Shown here: piece after piece, positions 7,588 through 14,095 of the stretch
Layout: each line of letters begins with the position of its first letter
Numbering within the stretch: the first letter of the stretch is position 1
Assembly (NCBI GenBank): GCA_026392575.1
Contig: JAPLBU010000089.1
Location: 13,692 to 28,909 of the forward strand
From: Actinomycetota bacterium
GTDB lineage: Bacteria > Actinomycetota > Actinomycetes > S36-B12
Direction: 5' to 3'
DNA length: 15,218 nucleotides
Made by a program: the position numbers and the translations under genes
Notes under the pieces: generated by a model
The model's database searches: none
The model's input: the letters and a program-made list of their open reading frames with translations, nothing else
Told to the model about the DNA's origin: nothing

Positions 7588-8263
7588 ACTCCTCGGCAAG
7601 CATGTCGTTCATCGGTGCGAGCTGCCCGACAGCCACGGCCAGCAGGTGGTCAGCCAGCCCCGAATTGAGTGCCAGCACCGGACCATGCAGGTAGGTCCCG
7701 ATGATCGAGCCCTGTAGGGCCCCCTCCACTGGTTCGGCTGCACCATTGCCGATGCCGTGCAGCACTCTCGCCAACGGTCGGGCGTCGGAACCAAGGGACG
7801 TGGCCCCGCGGTGGTTCTCGAAGCCGATCAACGTCGGGAGGTCGGGAACACCGGTCGCGTCAGCTATGACATCTCCAACAGCGCGAACCGATCGTCTTTC
7901 GGTCCTCAGATCGAGCAGACCAAGGCCGATGACGCGACTGTCGGAACCGTCAGTGAACCACTCCCCCAGGATCTGCATGCCCGCGCACACGGCGAGTACT
8001 GGCGCGCCACGATGCACAGCCATGGATAGCCCGGAGTCCTCGCGCAGGAGTTCGGTTGCCCGCATCTCCTGTGCGTCCTCTCCGCCCCCGATCACATAGA
8101 GGTCCGCGGTGGCCGGCACGGGATCGCCGGGCAGCACATCGACGATCGCCACTCGGATACCTCGCGACTCGGCCCGGTGCCGGAGCACCGAGACATTGCC
8201 CGCATCTCCGTAGGTGCTCAGGAGGGCGGGAAAGATGTGCGCGATCGTCAGCTGGTTGTTCAC
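7553..8263 (-). CDS. gatD: Lipid II isoglutaminyl synthase, glutamine amidotransferase subunit GatD
   Basis: A 236-residue class I glutamine amidotransferase that supplies ammonia for amidating D-Glu of the peptidoglycan stem peptide on lipid II, working in the cytoplasm with MurT. The nucleophile is Cys93 in A-V-C-A-G-M-Q and the catalytic His193 lies in G-T-Y-L-H-G-P, matching the spacing of characterised GatD proteins (Cys94/His189 in Staphylococcus). The G-F-E-N-H-R-G segment near 147-153 is also typical. It starts with GTG overlapping the murT stop by 4 bp (GTGA), so the pair is translationally coupled. It appears full length. It converges with the DUF218 gene, sharing 35 bp. Confidence 0.9.
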   Translation of the reverse strand: MNNQLTIAHIFPALLSTYGDAGNVSVLRHRAESRGIRVAIVDVLPGDPVPATADLYVIGGGEDAQEMRATELLREDSGLSMAVHRGAPVLAVCAGMQILGEWFTDGSDSRVIGLGLLDLRTERRSVRAVGDVIADATGVPDLPTLIGFENHRGATSLGSDARPLARVLHGIGNGAAEPVEGALQGSIIGTYLHGPVLALNSGLADHLLAVAVGQLAPMNDMLAEEFRANRFQRARA

Positions 8264-9498
8264 CGTCGACCTCGCAGCGCCTCGAATGAGCCATAGGTCG
8301 CGGCGATCACCAATGGCCCCTCCTTCATCCGTCTAGCCAGTTGATGGACATCTGCATCAACAACGGGCCGCGCACCGGCGACCTCCAGTCGATATGCCAC
8401 ATCCGCTCGATGGACGCCATGGGCGCCGACCGTCCTACCGGCAAGCTCTTCGAACGGGACATCCCAGAGCCACGACGTATCGAGCCCATCCACCTCGTCG
8501 GCATTGATGCTCACGATGAGGACATCGTCATCGCCCAGCATCGGAAGCAAGCTGGCCCACCCGGCCGGGTTCTTGGCGAGCAGTGTGCGCGCGGATCGTT
8601 CGCCGACCTGGATGGAGCCGTAGCGTCCCTCAACTTCGTCAATGGTCGATATCCGACGAACGGCATCATCGACACCGACACCCATCCGCTCGGCGACCGC
8701 AATCGCGAAGGCCGCGTTGCCGCGGTTGACCGCGCCCGGAAGCGATAGGTCCAGACGCACGCTCGCACCGGCTGGAAGGTGCACCACATCACCATCGACC
8801 GTGTAGTCCGCCACGGGCTGCCGGAGTCCACACGTGCACGACCAGGTGGCGGCTTCCCATGTCAGGACTGCTGTGCAGCGCGGGCAGACGACGCTGTCCT
8901 GGCGCCATACCCAGCCAGGATCCACCCAGGTCGCCGACCGGGTGCCTACTGCCGCGACGATGTTCGGGTCCGTCGCATTCGCGATGACGTGCACCTCGGA
9001 GCCATCGAGATAGCCGGACCATCGGCGCGCGACCGCGCCGACCTCGTGCATCCGATCCATCTGGTCACGGCTCAGATTGAGCGCCACGAAGATCTCCGGC
9101 TTCGTCGCCGAGCCGATGGCGGGCACGTACAGCTCATCGACCTCCATGGCAGCCACCCGAGCAGAGGATCTCGAGTACGCCTCGATGACTCCGCCAGACA
9201 TGTTCGCTCCGGTGGTGTTCGTCGCAACGGCCCCGCCAAGCGCTGCAGCGATCATCGCTGTGGTCGTCGACTTTCCATTCGTTCCCGAGACCAGCACCGT
9301 CGATCGTCCGGCGGACAACTGTGCCAGGGCATCGGGTGCAATGCTCTGGATCAGGTGCCCCGTCACGACGATGCCCTGTCCGCGACCACTGATGCGCGAA
9401 GCAGCACCCGCCGACGCCCCCACCGCCCTCGCAACCGCGAGTCGAGCGCGTGCTGTCCGGGAGTACGTCACCGGCAGCGGGAGCCGGGTGCCATCCAC
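8260..9498 (-). CDS. murT: Lipid II isoglutaminyl synthase, Mur-ligase subunit MurT
   Basis: A 412-residue Mur-ligase-like ATPase that activates the D-Glu alpha-carboxylate of lipid II for amidation, using ammonia from GatD. The ATP loop is G-T-N-G-K-S-T-T-T (72-80). A Cys4 zinc ribbon, a MurT hallmark, is inserted at 205-223 (C-P-R-C ... C-T-C). The C-terminal DUF1727 region contains 'D-G-L-D-T-S-W-L-W-D', where the catalytic Asp of MurT proteins lies. Murein amidation of this type is common in actinobacteria and Firmicutes. The GTG at 9498 is preferred because TAGTCT sits 6 nt before it. It is divergent from the ABM-like gene at 9590. Confidence 0.92.
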   Translation of the reverse strand: MDGTRLPLPVTYSRTARARLAVARAVGASAGAASRISGRGQGIVVTGHLIQSIAPDALAQLSAGRSTVLVSGTNGKSTTTAMIAAALGGAVATNTTGANMSGGVIEAYSRSSARVAAMEVDELYVPAIGSATKPEIFVALNLSRDQMDRMHEVGAVARRWSGYLDGSEVHVIANATDPNIVAAVGTRSATWVDPGWVWRQDSVVCPRCTAVLTWEAATWSCTCGLRQPVADYTVDGDVVHLPAGASVRLDLSLPGAVNRGNAAFAIAVAERMGVGVDDAVRRISTIDEVEGRYGSIQVGERSARTLLAKNPAGWASLLPMLGDDDVLIVSINADEVDGLDTSWLWDVPFEELAGRTVGAHGVHRADVAYRLEVAGARPVVDADVHQLARRMKEGPLVIAATYGSFEALRGRR

Positions 9499-9504
9499 CG
9501 CACG

Positions 9505-9510
9505 AGACTA
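9505..9510 (-). promoter_or_regulatory. murT: -10 box for leaderless murT-gatD transcript
   Basis: On the minus strand TAGTCT is followed by CGTGCG and the GTG start codon at 9498. This fits the TANNNT plus 6-nt rule for leaderless actinobacterial transcripts, and no Shine-Dalgarno is present. No clear -35 was found. Confidence 0.45.
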
Positions 9511-9549
9511 GCGTCCAAGGCTCTCGGCATGTCCGGAAGCGGAGCCGCC

Positions 9550-9555
9550 TAGAAT
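9550..9555 (+). promoter_or_regulatory. -10-like box upstream of the ABM-like gene
   Basis: TAGAAT matches TATAAT at 5 of 6 positions and lies 34 nt before the ATG at 9590. It leaves room for a short leader with a GGGAG Shine-Dalgarno just before the start. It is divergent from the murT promoter. No good -35 is visible. Confidence 0.35.
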
Positions 9556-9589
9556 CACCTGCATCCGGACCGCGGAACTGGGAGCGACG

Positions 9590-9874
9590 ATGGCCTTTCT
9601 GATGACTCACTTCTATCCGGGTGGTACGGCGGAGCAGTACGCCGTCATCCTGAACGCCGTACATGCCGACGGGGTGCTGCCGCCAGGGCAGTTGTCGAGT
9701 GCCGCGGGGCCGACAGAGGGTGGCTGGCTGATCAGCGCCGTGTGGAAGTCGCGCGAAGCCCTCGGCTCATTTGTCACGGGCACGCTAATGCCGGCACTGG
9801 CGGACGTCAGCGGTGGCTTCGAGACCGCTCCGGAGGAGCGACTCGCCGAGTGCACGCTCTACCAGACCGCCTAG
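9590..9874 (+). CDS. Small dimeric alpha/beta-barrel (ABM-like) protein
   Basis: A 94-residue protein with the pattern of antibiotic-biosynthesis-monooxygenase/dimeric alpha-beta barrel proteins. It has a first strand ending 'F-Y-P-G-G-T-A-E-Q-Y', a helix, then 'A-G-P-T-E-G-G-W-L-I-S-A-V-W-K-S' (about 39-54), a second helix with Leu-Met-Pro-Ala-Leu, and a final strand ending in 'Y-Q-T-A'. Many such proteins are uncharacterised; no substrate or cofactor can be inferred. A GGGAG Shine-Dalgarno precedes the ATG. The NTF2-like gene follows 24 bp downstream on the same strand. Confidence 0.6.
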   Translation: MAFLMTHFYPGGTAEQYAVILNAVHADGVLPPGQLSSAAGPTEGGWLISAVWKSREALGSFVTGTLMPALADVSGGFETAPEERLAECTLYQTA

Positions 9875-9898
9875 CCACACCTTCTGAGGAGATGGATC

Positions 9899-10291
9899 AT
9901 GAGCCAGTCACTGTCCGCTGCACATGACGACCTCTACAGCGCCCTCGACGTGATGCTGACGGGGGATGCCGATCCGGTGTTGGCCGTGTGGTCGCTGGAA
10001 GACGATGTCACCTACGCCGGGCCCTTTGGCGGGTTCACTGTGGGACGCCAGTCCGTGGCCGACGCCTTCCGCCAGTCGGCCGCCATGCAACTCGGGGGCC
10101 GCATCGAGGTCACGGATGTTCACTTCGTAGAGACCTCCGACATGGGCTACACGGTGTGCACAGAGCGTGGCATTGACCATGTCATCGACGGTGCACCGGT
10201 GAACCTGACCCACCGGGCGACGAATGTCTTCCGGCGTGAGCCGAGCGGCTGGCGCCTCGTGCACCACCACACAGACGCCTCGTCGGCCTGA
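9899..10291 (+). CDS. NTF2/SnoaL-like domain protein
   Basis: A 130-residue single-domain protein with the cone-shaped NTF2/SnoaL pattern. It has an N-terminal helix, the 'W-S-L-E-D-D-V-T-Y-A-G-P-F-G-G-F' segment (about 31-46) typical of the entrance to the barrel, and long C-terminal strands ending 'S-G-W-R-L-V-H-H-H-T'. Members include small isomerases, hydrolases and proteins of unknown function, so no reaction is assigned. A GAGGAG Shine-Dalgarno lies about 7 nt upstream of the ATG. It probably shares a transcript with the ABM-like gene before it and perhaps the kinase 47 bp after it. Confidence 0.65.
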   Translation: MSQSLSAAHDDLYSALDVMLTGDADPVLAVWSLEDDVTYAGPFGGFTVGRQSVADAFRQSAAMQLGGRIEVTDVHFVETSDMGYTVCTERGIDHVIDGAPVNLTHRATNVFRREPSGWRLVHHHTDASSA

Positions 10292-10338
10292 GCAGTCGAA
10301 GTCGAGTCAGCCCGCGTGCGTGACGATCGGGGAATCGC

Positions 10339-11640
10339 ATGACATGGCTTGTCAACGATCCGAACACGTTCGTCGAGGACATGCTTACGGGCTTCCTGGA
10401 TGTGCACTCCCGGTATGCCGTGGGGGTTCCCGGCGGTGTGGTGCGCGTACGTGAGACGCGACCGGGCAAAGTGGCGTTCATCGTGGGTGGTGGATCGGGC
10501 CACTATCCGGCCTTCGCGGGGATCGTCGGACCCGGCCTGGCCGATGGAGTGGTCGTCGGGAACGTATTCGCGTCGCCCTCTCAGGAACAGGCACACTCCG
10601 TCGCCATGATCGCGCAGGCGGGCGCCGGTGTGGTCTTCGGGAGCGGCAACTACGCAGGCGACGTCCTGAACTTCACGGCCGCCGTAGAGCGCCTGAACTC
10701 CGAAGGCATCCCCGCACGGGTGATCTACGTGACCGACGATGTCGCCAGTGCGCCGGCTGCCGAGATCGATAAGCGACGCGGCATCGCCGGCGACATCGTG
10801 GTCTTCAAGGTCGGCGGTGCCGCTGCAGAGGCCGACTATCCGCTCGACGAGGTCGTGCGGGTGATGAGGCTGGCCAATGACCGCACTCGAACCCTTGGCG
10901 TCGCCTTCAGCGGCTGCACTCTTCCGGGTGCCGCGCATCCCCTCTTCACGGTTCCTGAGGGGAAGATGGGCGTCGGACTCGGCATTCACGGTGAGCCCGG
11001 GATATCCGAGGCAGCTCTCCCTCGTGCCGACGAGTTGGCCGAACTGCTCGTCAAGGGCGCCCTCGCCGAGTTGCCCGTCGTCCCCGGTTCGCATGTCGCC
11101 GCGATCCTGAACGGCCTGGGCGCAACGAAGCAGGAGGAGCTGTTCGTCATCTGGAGCACCGTCGCGCGACTGCTCGCGGAGCGGGGACTGATCGTGGTGG
11201 ACCCGGAGGTGGGCGAGTTGGTGACCAGCCTCGATATGGCCGGCTGCTCGCTCACGATCGCTCATCTTGATGACGAACTCGAGGCCCTCTGGCGCGCCCC
11301 GGCTGACACCCCGGCATTCCGCAGGGGCGCCACCGACGCGCGCACGGACTCAGGCCCTCTGCGTCATACGAATGCTGCGGTCGAGCGGGCGGTGACCGTC
11401 TCGGCGCCGGCGAGCAAGGCCTCGCACGCCTGTGCCGTGCGCATCATGGCTGCGCTGCGGGCGATGCAGGCGACGATCGTGGCTGCGGAAGAGGAGTTGG
11501 GCGACCTTGACGCCGTGGCCGGAGACGGCGACCACGGTCGCGGAATGGTCACAGGCATCTCGGCCGCCGTCGCACATCAGGCGCCCTGTGGGGTGCGGCC
11601 CTTTCTGCCATCGGTTCACGTCTGGGCGACGAGCCTCTGA
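10339..11640 (+). CDS. Dihydroxyacetone-kinase-family protein: complete DhaK domain, DhaL domain cut off by frameshift
   Basis: The DhaK half (about 1-325) binds the ketose substrate. It has G-G-G-S-G-H (His55), the Asp in N-Y-A-G-D (108), and the His217 in G-I-H-G-E-P-G that forms the covalent hemiaminal with dihydroxyacetone (His218 in E. coli DhaK). A linker leads into DhaL, the ATP-binding half, beginning about 360 with its Mg-binding loop G-D-G-D-H-G (395-400). After about residue 412 the frame stops matching DhaL and ends at TGA 11640; the remainder continues in another frame to 11996. A single DhaK-DhaL chain is the ATP-dependent form, which phosphorylates dihydroxyacetone or related ketoses such as erythrulose; the exact sugar is unknown. 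A GGGGA Shine-Dalgarno precedes the ATG. Without an intact DhaL the encoded protein could not bind ATP. Confidence 0.8.
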   Translation: MTWLVNDPNTFVEDMLTGFLDVHSRYAVGVPGGVVRVRETRPGKVAFIVGGGSGHYPAFAGIVGPGLADGVVVGNVFASPSQEQAHSVAMIAQAGAGVVFGSGNYAGDVLNFTAAVERLNSEGIPARVIYVTDDVASAPAAEIDKRRGIAGDIVVFKVGGAAAEADYPLDEVVRVMRLANDRTRTLGVAFSGCTLPGAAHPLFTVPEGKMGVGLGIHGEPGISEAALPRADELAELLVKGALAELPVVPGSHVAAILNGLGATKQEELFVIWSTVARLLAERGLIVVDPEVGELVTSLDMAGCSLTIAHLDDELEALWRAPADTPAFRRGATDARTDSGPLRHTNAAVERAVTVSAPASKASHACAVRIMAALRAMQATIVAAEEELGDLDAVAGDGDHGRGMVTGISAAVAHQAPCGVRPFLPSVHVWATSL

Positions 11641-11996
11641 CAATCACTCCCACCGATCTTGCGACAGCCCTGCGCTCGGGCCTCGATGCGCTCCAGGGAC
11701 GTGGTGGGGCCGAACTCGGCGACAAGACGATGATCGACGCCTACGTGCCCTTCCTGGACACCTTGGACACGCGCCTCGGCGAGGGAGCCGACCTGGCAGT
11801 TGCGTGGTCCGACGCGGCTGGCGCGGCGACAGCGGCCGCGCAGGAGACGGCAGCGCTACGGCCCCGGATCGGGCGCGCCCGACCTCTCGCAGAACGCAGC
11901 CTCGGGACACCAGATGCGGGGGCCGTCTCCCTGGCCCTGTGCGTGACGGCGATCGCACCGACCCTGCGTGGGCAAGACGACGGCTCAGGAGTCTGA
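11588..11996 (+). pseudogene. Out-of-frame remainder of the DhaL domain
   Basis: In the frame ending at 11996 the sequence reads 'T-S-G-A-L-W-G-A-A-L' (from about 11576), then 'G-D-K-T-M-I-D-A' and 'A-G-A-V-S-L-A-L', all DhaL nucleotide-site and core segments. They belong directly after the kinase gene that ends prematurely at 11640. Between 'G-I-S-A-A-V' in the first frame and 'T-S-G-A-L-W' in this one, about 25 residues usual for DhaL are absent, which points to an internal deletion rather than a single-base slip. The end overlaps the convergent isochorismatase gene by 12 bp. Confidence 0.7.
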
Positions 11997-12545
11997 GAAG
12001 TCCACGTCTGCGGTAGCCACCACATTGCCGGTGCGACCAGGTGCGGCTGCCCAGCTCCAGTACATGTTCGTGTACGCGATGGACTCCGCCGGGCCAACCG
12101 GGAATCCCCACTCGCGCATGTCCTCGGTGGTGTGCGCATCGGACACCAGGGTCGTGTCGTAGCCGCGGACCAGTGCGCCGTGCAGCGTCGATCGGATGCA
12201 CGCCTCCGTCTGCGCACCGGTAACCACGACGTGCCCGACCTCAAGCTGGGCCAGGATCTCGCCGAGGCTGGTGTCTTCGAAGGAGTCTCCGTACATCTTC
12301 TGGATCAAGGGCTCGGTTTCGAGACGCGGTAGCTCGGGGATGTACTGCCAGCCCTCCGAGTCGATCGGCATGCCCTCGTCGGAGTGCTGAACCCACAGCA
12401 CCGGAACGTTCGCTGCGCGTGCTCGATCGACGAGGCTATGGATATTCGCCACCACCTGGGTACGTTCGAACGCCTCGCCCACCACTGCGACCTGCATGTC
12501 GATCACGAGCAGAGCTGTGCGCGGCCTGTCCTCCAGCGTCGTCAT
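11985..12545 (-). CDS. Isochorismatase-family cysteine hydrolase
   Basis: A 186-residue protein of the isochorismatase/nicotinamidase superfamily. The catalytic triad is visible as Asp16 (V-I-D-M-Q), Lys83 (I-Q-K-M-Y) and Cys116 (T-E-A-C-I-R-S-T), with the cis-peptide region V-V-T-G-A-Q just before the Cys. It appears complete. Family members hydrolyse amides or the enol ether of isochorismate; the substrate here is not evident, and the nicotinamidase metal-site pattern is not clear. It lies 18 bp downstream of the Nif11 precursor on the same strand, so it may be co-transcribed. It lacks a Shine-Dalgarno; CAATAT ends 6 nt before its ATG and TTGTTG lies 17 bp further upstream, so it may also have its own leaderless promoter inside the precursor's 3' end. 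Confidence 0.85.
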   Translation of the reverse strand: MTTLEDRPRTALLVIDMQVAVVGEAFERTQVVANIHSLVDRARAANVPVLWVQHSDEGMPIDSEGWQYIPELPRLETEPLIQKMYGDSFEDTSLGEILAQLEVGHVVVTGAQTEACIRSTLHGALVRGYDTTLVSDAHTTEDMREWGFPVGPAESIAYTNMYWSWAAAPGRTGNVVATADVDFSDS

Positions 12546-12563
12546 GGGAGCATATTGCGTCGA

Positions 12564-12800
12564 CTAGCAGTGAACAACAACGTAGGTAATGCCGACACCG
12601 CCCGCTACCCCGTCCAGGTCAGCGTCTGACAGGGCGCCGCTCGATGCTGCGGCAGCGAACTCGCTGGCGGTGACGTCGAATCCCTGCTCGGCAGCGATCC
12701 CCTGCGCCTCCTCCGCCGTCGCAGCGGCGGCCAGCGCGGCAGCAAAGGTGGGGTCGCTGGCGATTCGGGCGATGAGTGCGTCGAGCTGGTCCTGGGACAT
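12564..12800 (-). CDS. Nif11-like leader RiPP precursor peptide with a 10-residue core
   Basis: A 78-residue peptide. Residues 1-50 fit the Nif11-like leader (TIGR03798 type): M-S-x-D-Q-L-D-A-L-I-A-R-I, then S-D-P-T-F near 15-19, an Ala-rich helix, and 'A-A-E-Q-G-F-D-V-T-A-S-E-F' (36-48). An acidic stretch 'L-S-D-A-D-L-D-G-V-A-G-G' (57-68) ends in a double-glycine cleavage site, the usual arrangement for peptides exported by NHLM ABC systems. The predicted core is VGITYVVVHC (69-78), with one Thr and one terminal Cys. A GGAGG Shine-Dalgarno 4 nt before the ATG indicates strong translation. It follows the broken DUF4126 gene by 27 bp and precedes the isochorismatase gene. No modification enzyme is in the window. 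The likely exporter is the operon at 1465-6110, by inference. Confidence 0.85.
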   Translation of the reverse strand: MSQDQLDALIARIASDPTFAAALAAAATAEEAQGIAAEQGFDVTASEFAAAASSGALSDADLDGVAGGVGITYVVVHC

Positions 12801-12804
12801 GCTG

Positions 12805-12809
12805 CCTCC
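12805..12809 (-). promoter_or_regulatory. Strong Shine-Dalgarno of the RiPP precursor
   Basis: GGAGG on the minus strand, 4 nt before the ATG at 12800. It fixes the start of the small precursor gene, and it stands out because several neighbouring genes appear leaderless. Confidence 0.6.
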
Positions 12810-12827
12810 GGTGTCTTCGGTGCTCGA

Positions 12828-13327
12828 TTAGGACGTCATCTTGGCAGGTGTTCGACGCCAGCGGAAGACCGACCTTCCAGCCCGCACCAGCAGGACGGCA
12901 ACGATGACGGCACCGACCAACAGGACGAGTGCGATTGCTGCCGCAACCCACGGATTGACCACCGCAATCACGACGACGCCCGCTACGGCGATGTCCGCCG
13001 CGACCGACACCACCACGCTGCTTGCCGGCCCCCCGTGGGGATATCCACAGATGGGGCGGCAATGAGTGCGGCTACAACCGCACCGGCGATCGGCCGGATC
13101 ACCGTGTTGATGGCATCCCAGGCCGAGTCGATGAGCATGATCTTGTCCGCGATGGTGTCCACGACAGCAAGCACGGCGAAGACCACGAGGACGTCGACCC
13201 GCTCGAACCCCGGCGGAACGTCCCAGCCGGCGAAGCGGCCGAGTAGCCCCGTCATGAGAACGAGCAGATAGGGGTTGATGCCGGCAGCCCAGGATGCCGT
13301 GAAGGCAAGGGGGATCGCGGACTCCAT
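12828..13327 (-). pseudogene. DUF4126 family membrane protein, frameshifted with internal deletion
   Basis: The N-terminal 100 residues, starting at ATG 13327, match DUF4126: 'W-A-A-G-I-N-P-Y-L-L-V-L-M-T-G-L-L-G' (13-30), 'D-V-L-V-V' and 'D-S-A-W-D-A-I-N-T-V-I-R-P' (67-79). After 'D-I-P-T-G-G' the homology shifts frame near 13028-13035. It resumes as 'P-A-S-S-V-V-V-S-V-A-A-D-I' and the final membrane helix 'W-V-A-A-A-I-A-L-V-L-L-V', ending at TAA 12828. About 30-40 residues normally found between these parts are missing. The original frame instead stops at 12983. The function of DUF4126 is unknown. It is the first gene of the minus-strand group containing the precursor. Confidence 0.7.
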
Positions 13328-13333
13328 GGGGAC

Positions 13334-13339
13334 ATTGTG
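13334..13339 (-). promoter_or_regulatory. -10-like box for leaderless DUF4126-precursor transcript
   Basis: CACAAT (4 of 6 matches to TATAAT) followed by GTCCCC and the ATG at 13327 on the minus strand. It would drive the DUF4126-precursor-isochorismatase group. No good -35 is visible. Confidence 0.3.
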
Positions 13340-13360
13340 CGGCCTGGGGACTGGATTCGA

Positions 13361-13366
13361 CATGAT
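13361..13366 (+). promoter_or_regulatory. -10-like box for leaderless acyltransferase transcript
   Basis: CATGAT followed by GACGCC and the ATG at 13373, the same geometry as at the other leaderless starts here. It is divergent from the box at 13334-13339, so this 45-bp gap holds both promoters. Confidence 0.3.
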
Positions 13367-13372
13367 GACGCC

Positions 13373-14095
13373 ATGGCTTCGAATGACGGGTATCCCGCCG
13401 CGCTCGAGCGGGGACATGAATTGTTCCCGGGAGTCCGGATCGGACGACCCGGCCGGGCACGCACCTACTGGCTGACCATCGCAGCCATGCGACTGCTTCG
13501 TCTGCGCTGGGCCGTCAGCGTCACCGGCTCGCAGCACGTGGGTTCCGGGCCGGCGATTCTCGTCGGCAACCACGTGTCCGCGATGGACCCGGTTGCTGCG
13601 GTGGTGACCCACTGGTGGCGGGTGACGGCATTCACGAAGTCGGAGGTGTTCACCAAGCGAGGGGCGATCTTCTTCCGCCTGATGGGGCAGATTCCCCTGC
13701 GCCGGGGTGATGAGGAGGCGACCCACTGGGCGATGGGCATGGCCGCGCTGTCACTCGCGCACGGCGGCAAGCTCGGCCTGTACCCCGAGGGGACCCGCTC
13801 CCCCGACAAGCGTTCCCTGCACCGACTGCACAAGCGCATCCTCATCCCGATCCTCGAGGCGAATCCCGATGTCCCCGTCCATGCGATCGTGACGACCTAC
13901 CCGGGTCGACGGCACGGCCGCATTCGCATTGACGTCCAGCTTTCTCCCCGTCTGGATATCGACCCTCGGACGATGACTGCCGATGAGCTCACGGAGGCTG
14001 TCCGTGCGGCGCTCATCACTCTTGGCCAACTCGAATACGTCGACGAGTACGCCCGCGATGTGAAGGCCAGACGAGCGGCGGGCCCGGGCGCGTGA
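13373..14095 (+). CDS. PlsC-like 1-acyl-glycerol-3-phosphate acyltransferase (LPLAT family)
   Basis: A 240-residue lysophospholipid acyltransferase-like protein, a membrane-surface enzyme that would transfer acyl groups to a lysophosphatidate-like acceptor. The catalytic H-x4-D motif is N-H-V-S-A-M-D (66-72) and the glycerol-phosphate motif is Y-P-E-G-T-R-S (137-143). Motif III-like 'V-P-V-H-A-I' follows near 175. There is a moderately hydrophobic N-terminal segment (about 32-50) but no clear signal peptide. I chose the ATG at 13373 over an in-frame ATG 36 bp upstream because of the CATGAT box 6 nt before it and because the upstream residues lie over the promoter region. Its stop overlaps the next gene's GTG by 4 bp, so the two are coupled. 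The acyl acceptor is not identifiable. Confidence 0.8.
   Translation: MASNDGYPAALERGHELFPGVRIGRPGRARTYWLTIAAMRLLRLRWAVSVTGSQHVGSGPAILVGNHVSAMDPVAAVVTHWWRVTAFTKSEVFTKRGAIFFRLMGQIPLRRGDEEATHWAMGMAALSLAHGGKLGLYPEGTRSPDKRSLHRLHKRILIPILEANPDVPVHAIVTTYPGRRHGRIRIDVQLSPRLDIDPRTMTADELTEAVRAALITLGQLEYVDEYARDVKARRAAGPGA

Noticed and set aside
8779..9552. Plus-strand open frame of 257 codons
   Set aside because: It is antisense to murT; no recognisable domain and no Shine-Dalgarno.
10147..11265. Minus-strand open frame of 372 codons
   Set aside because: It is antisense to the DhaK domain, which has all active-site residues on the plus strand.
11984..11997. CTCAG-GAGT-CTGAG hairpin over both stop codons of DhaL and isochorismatase
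   Set aside because: A 5-bp stem with no T-run is too weak to call a terminator.
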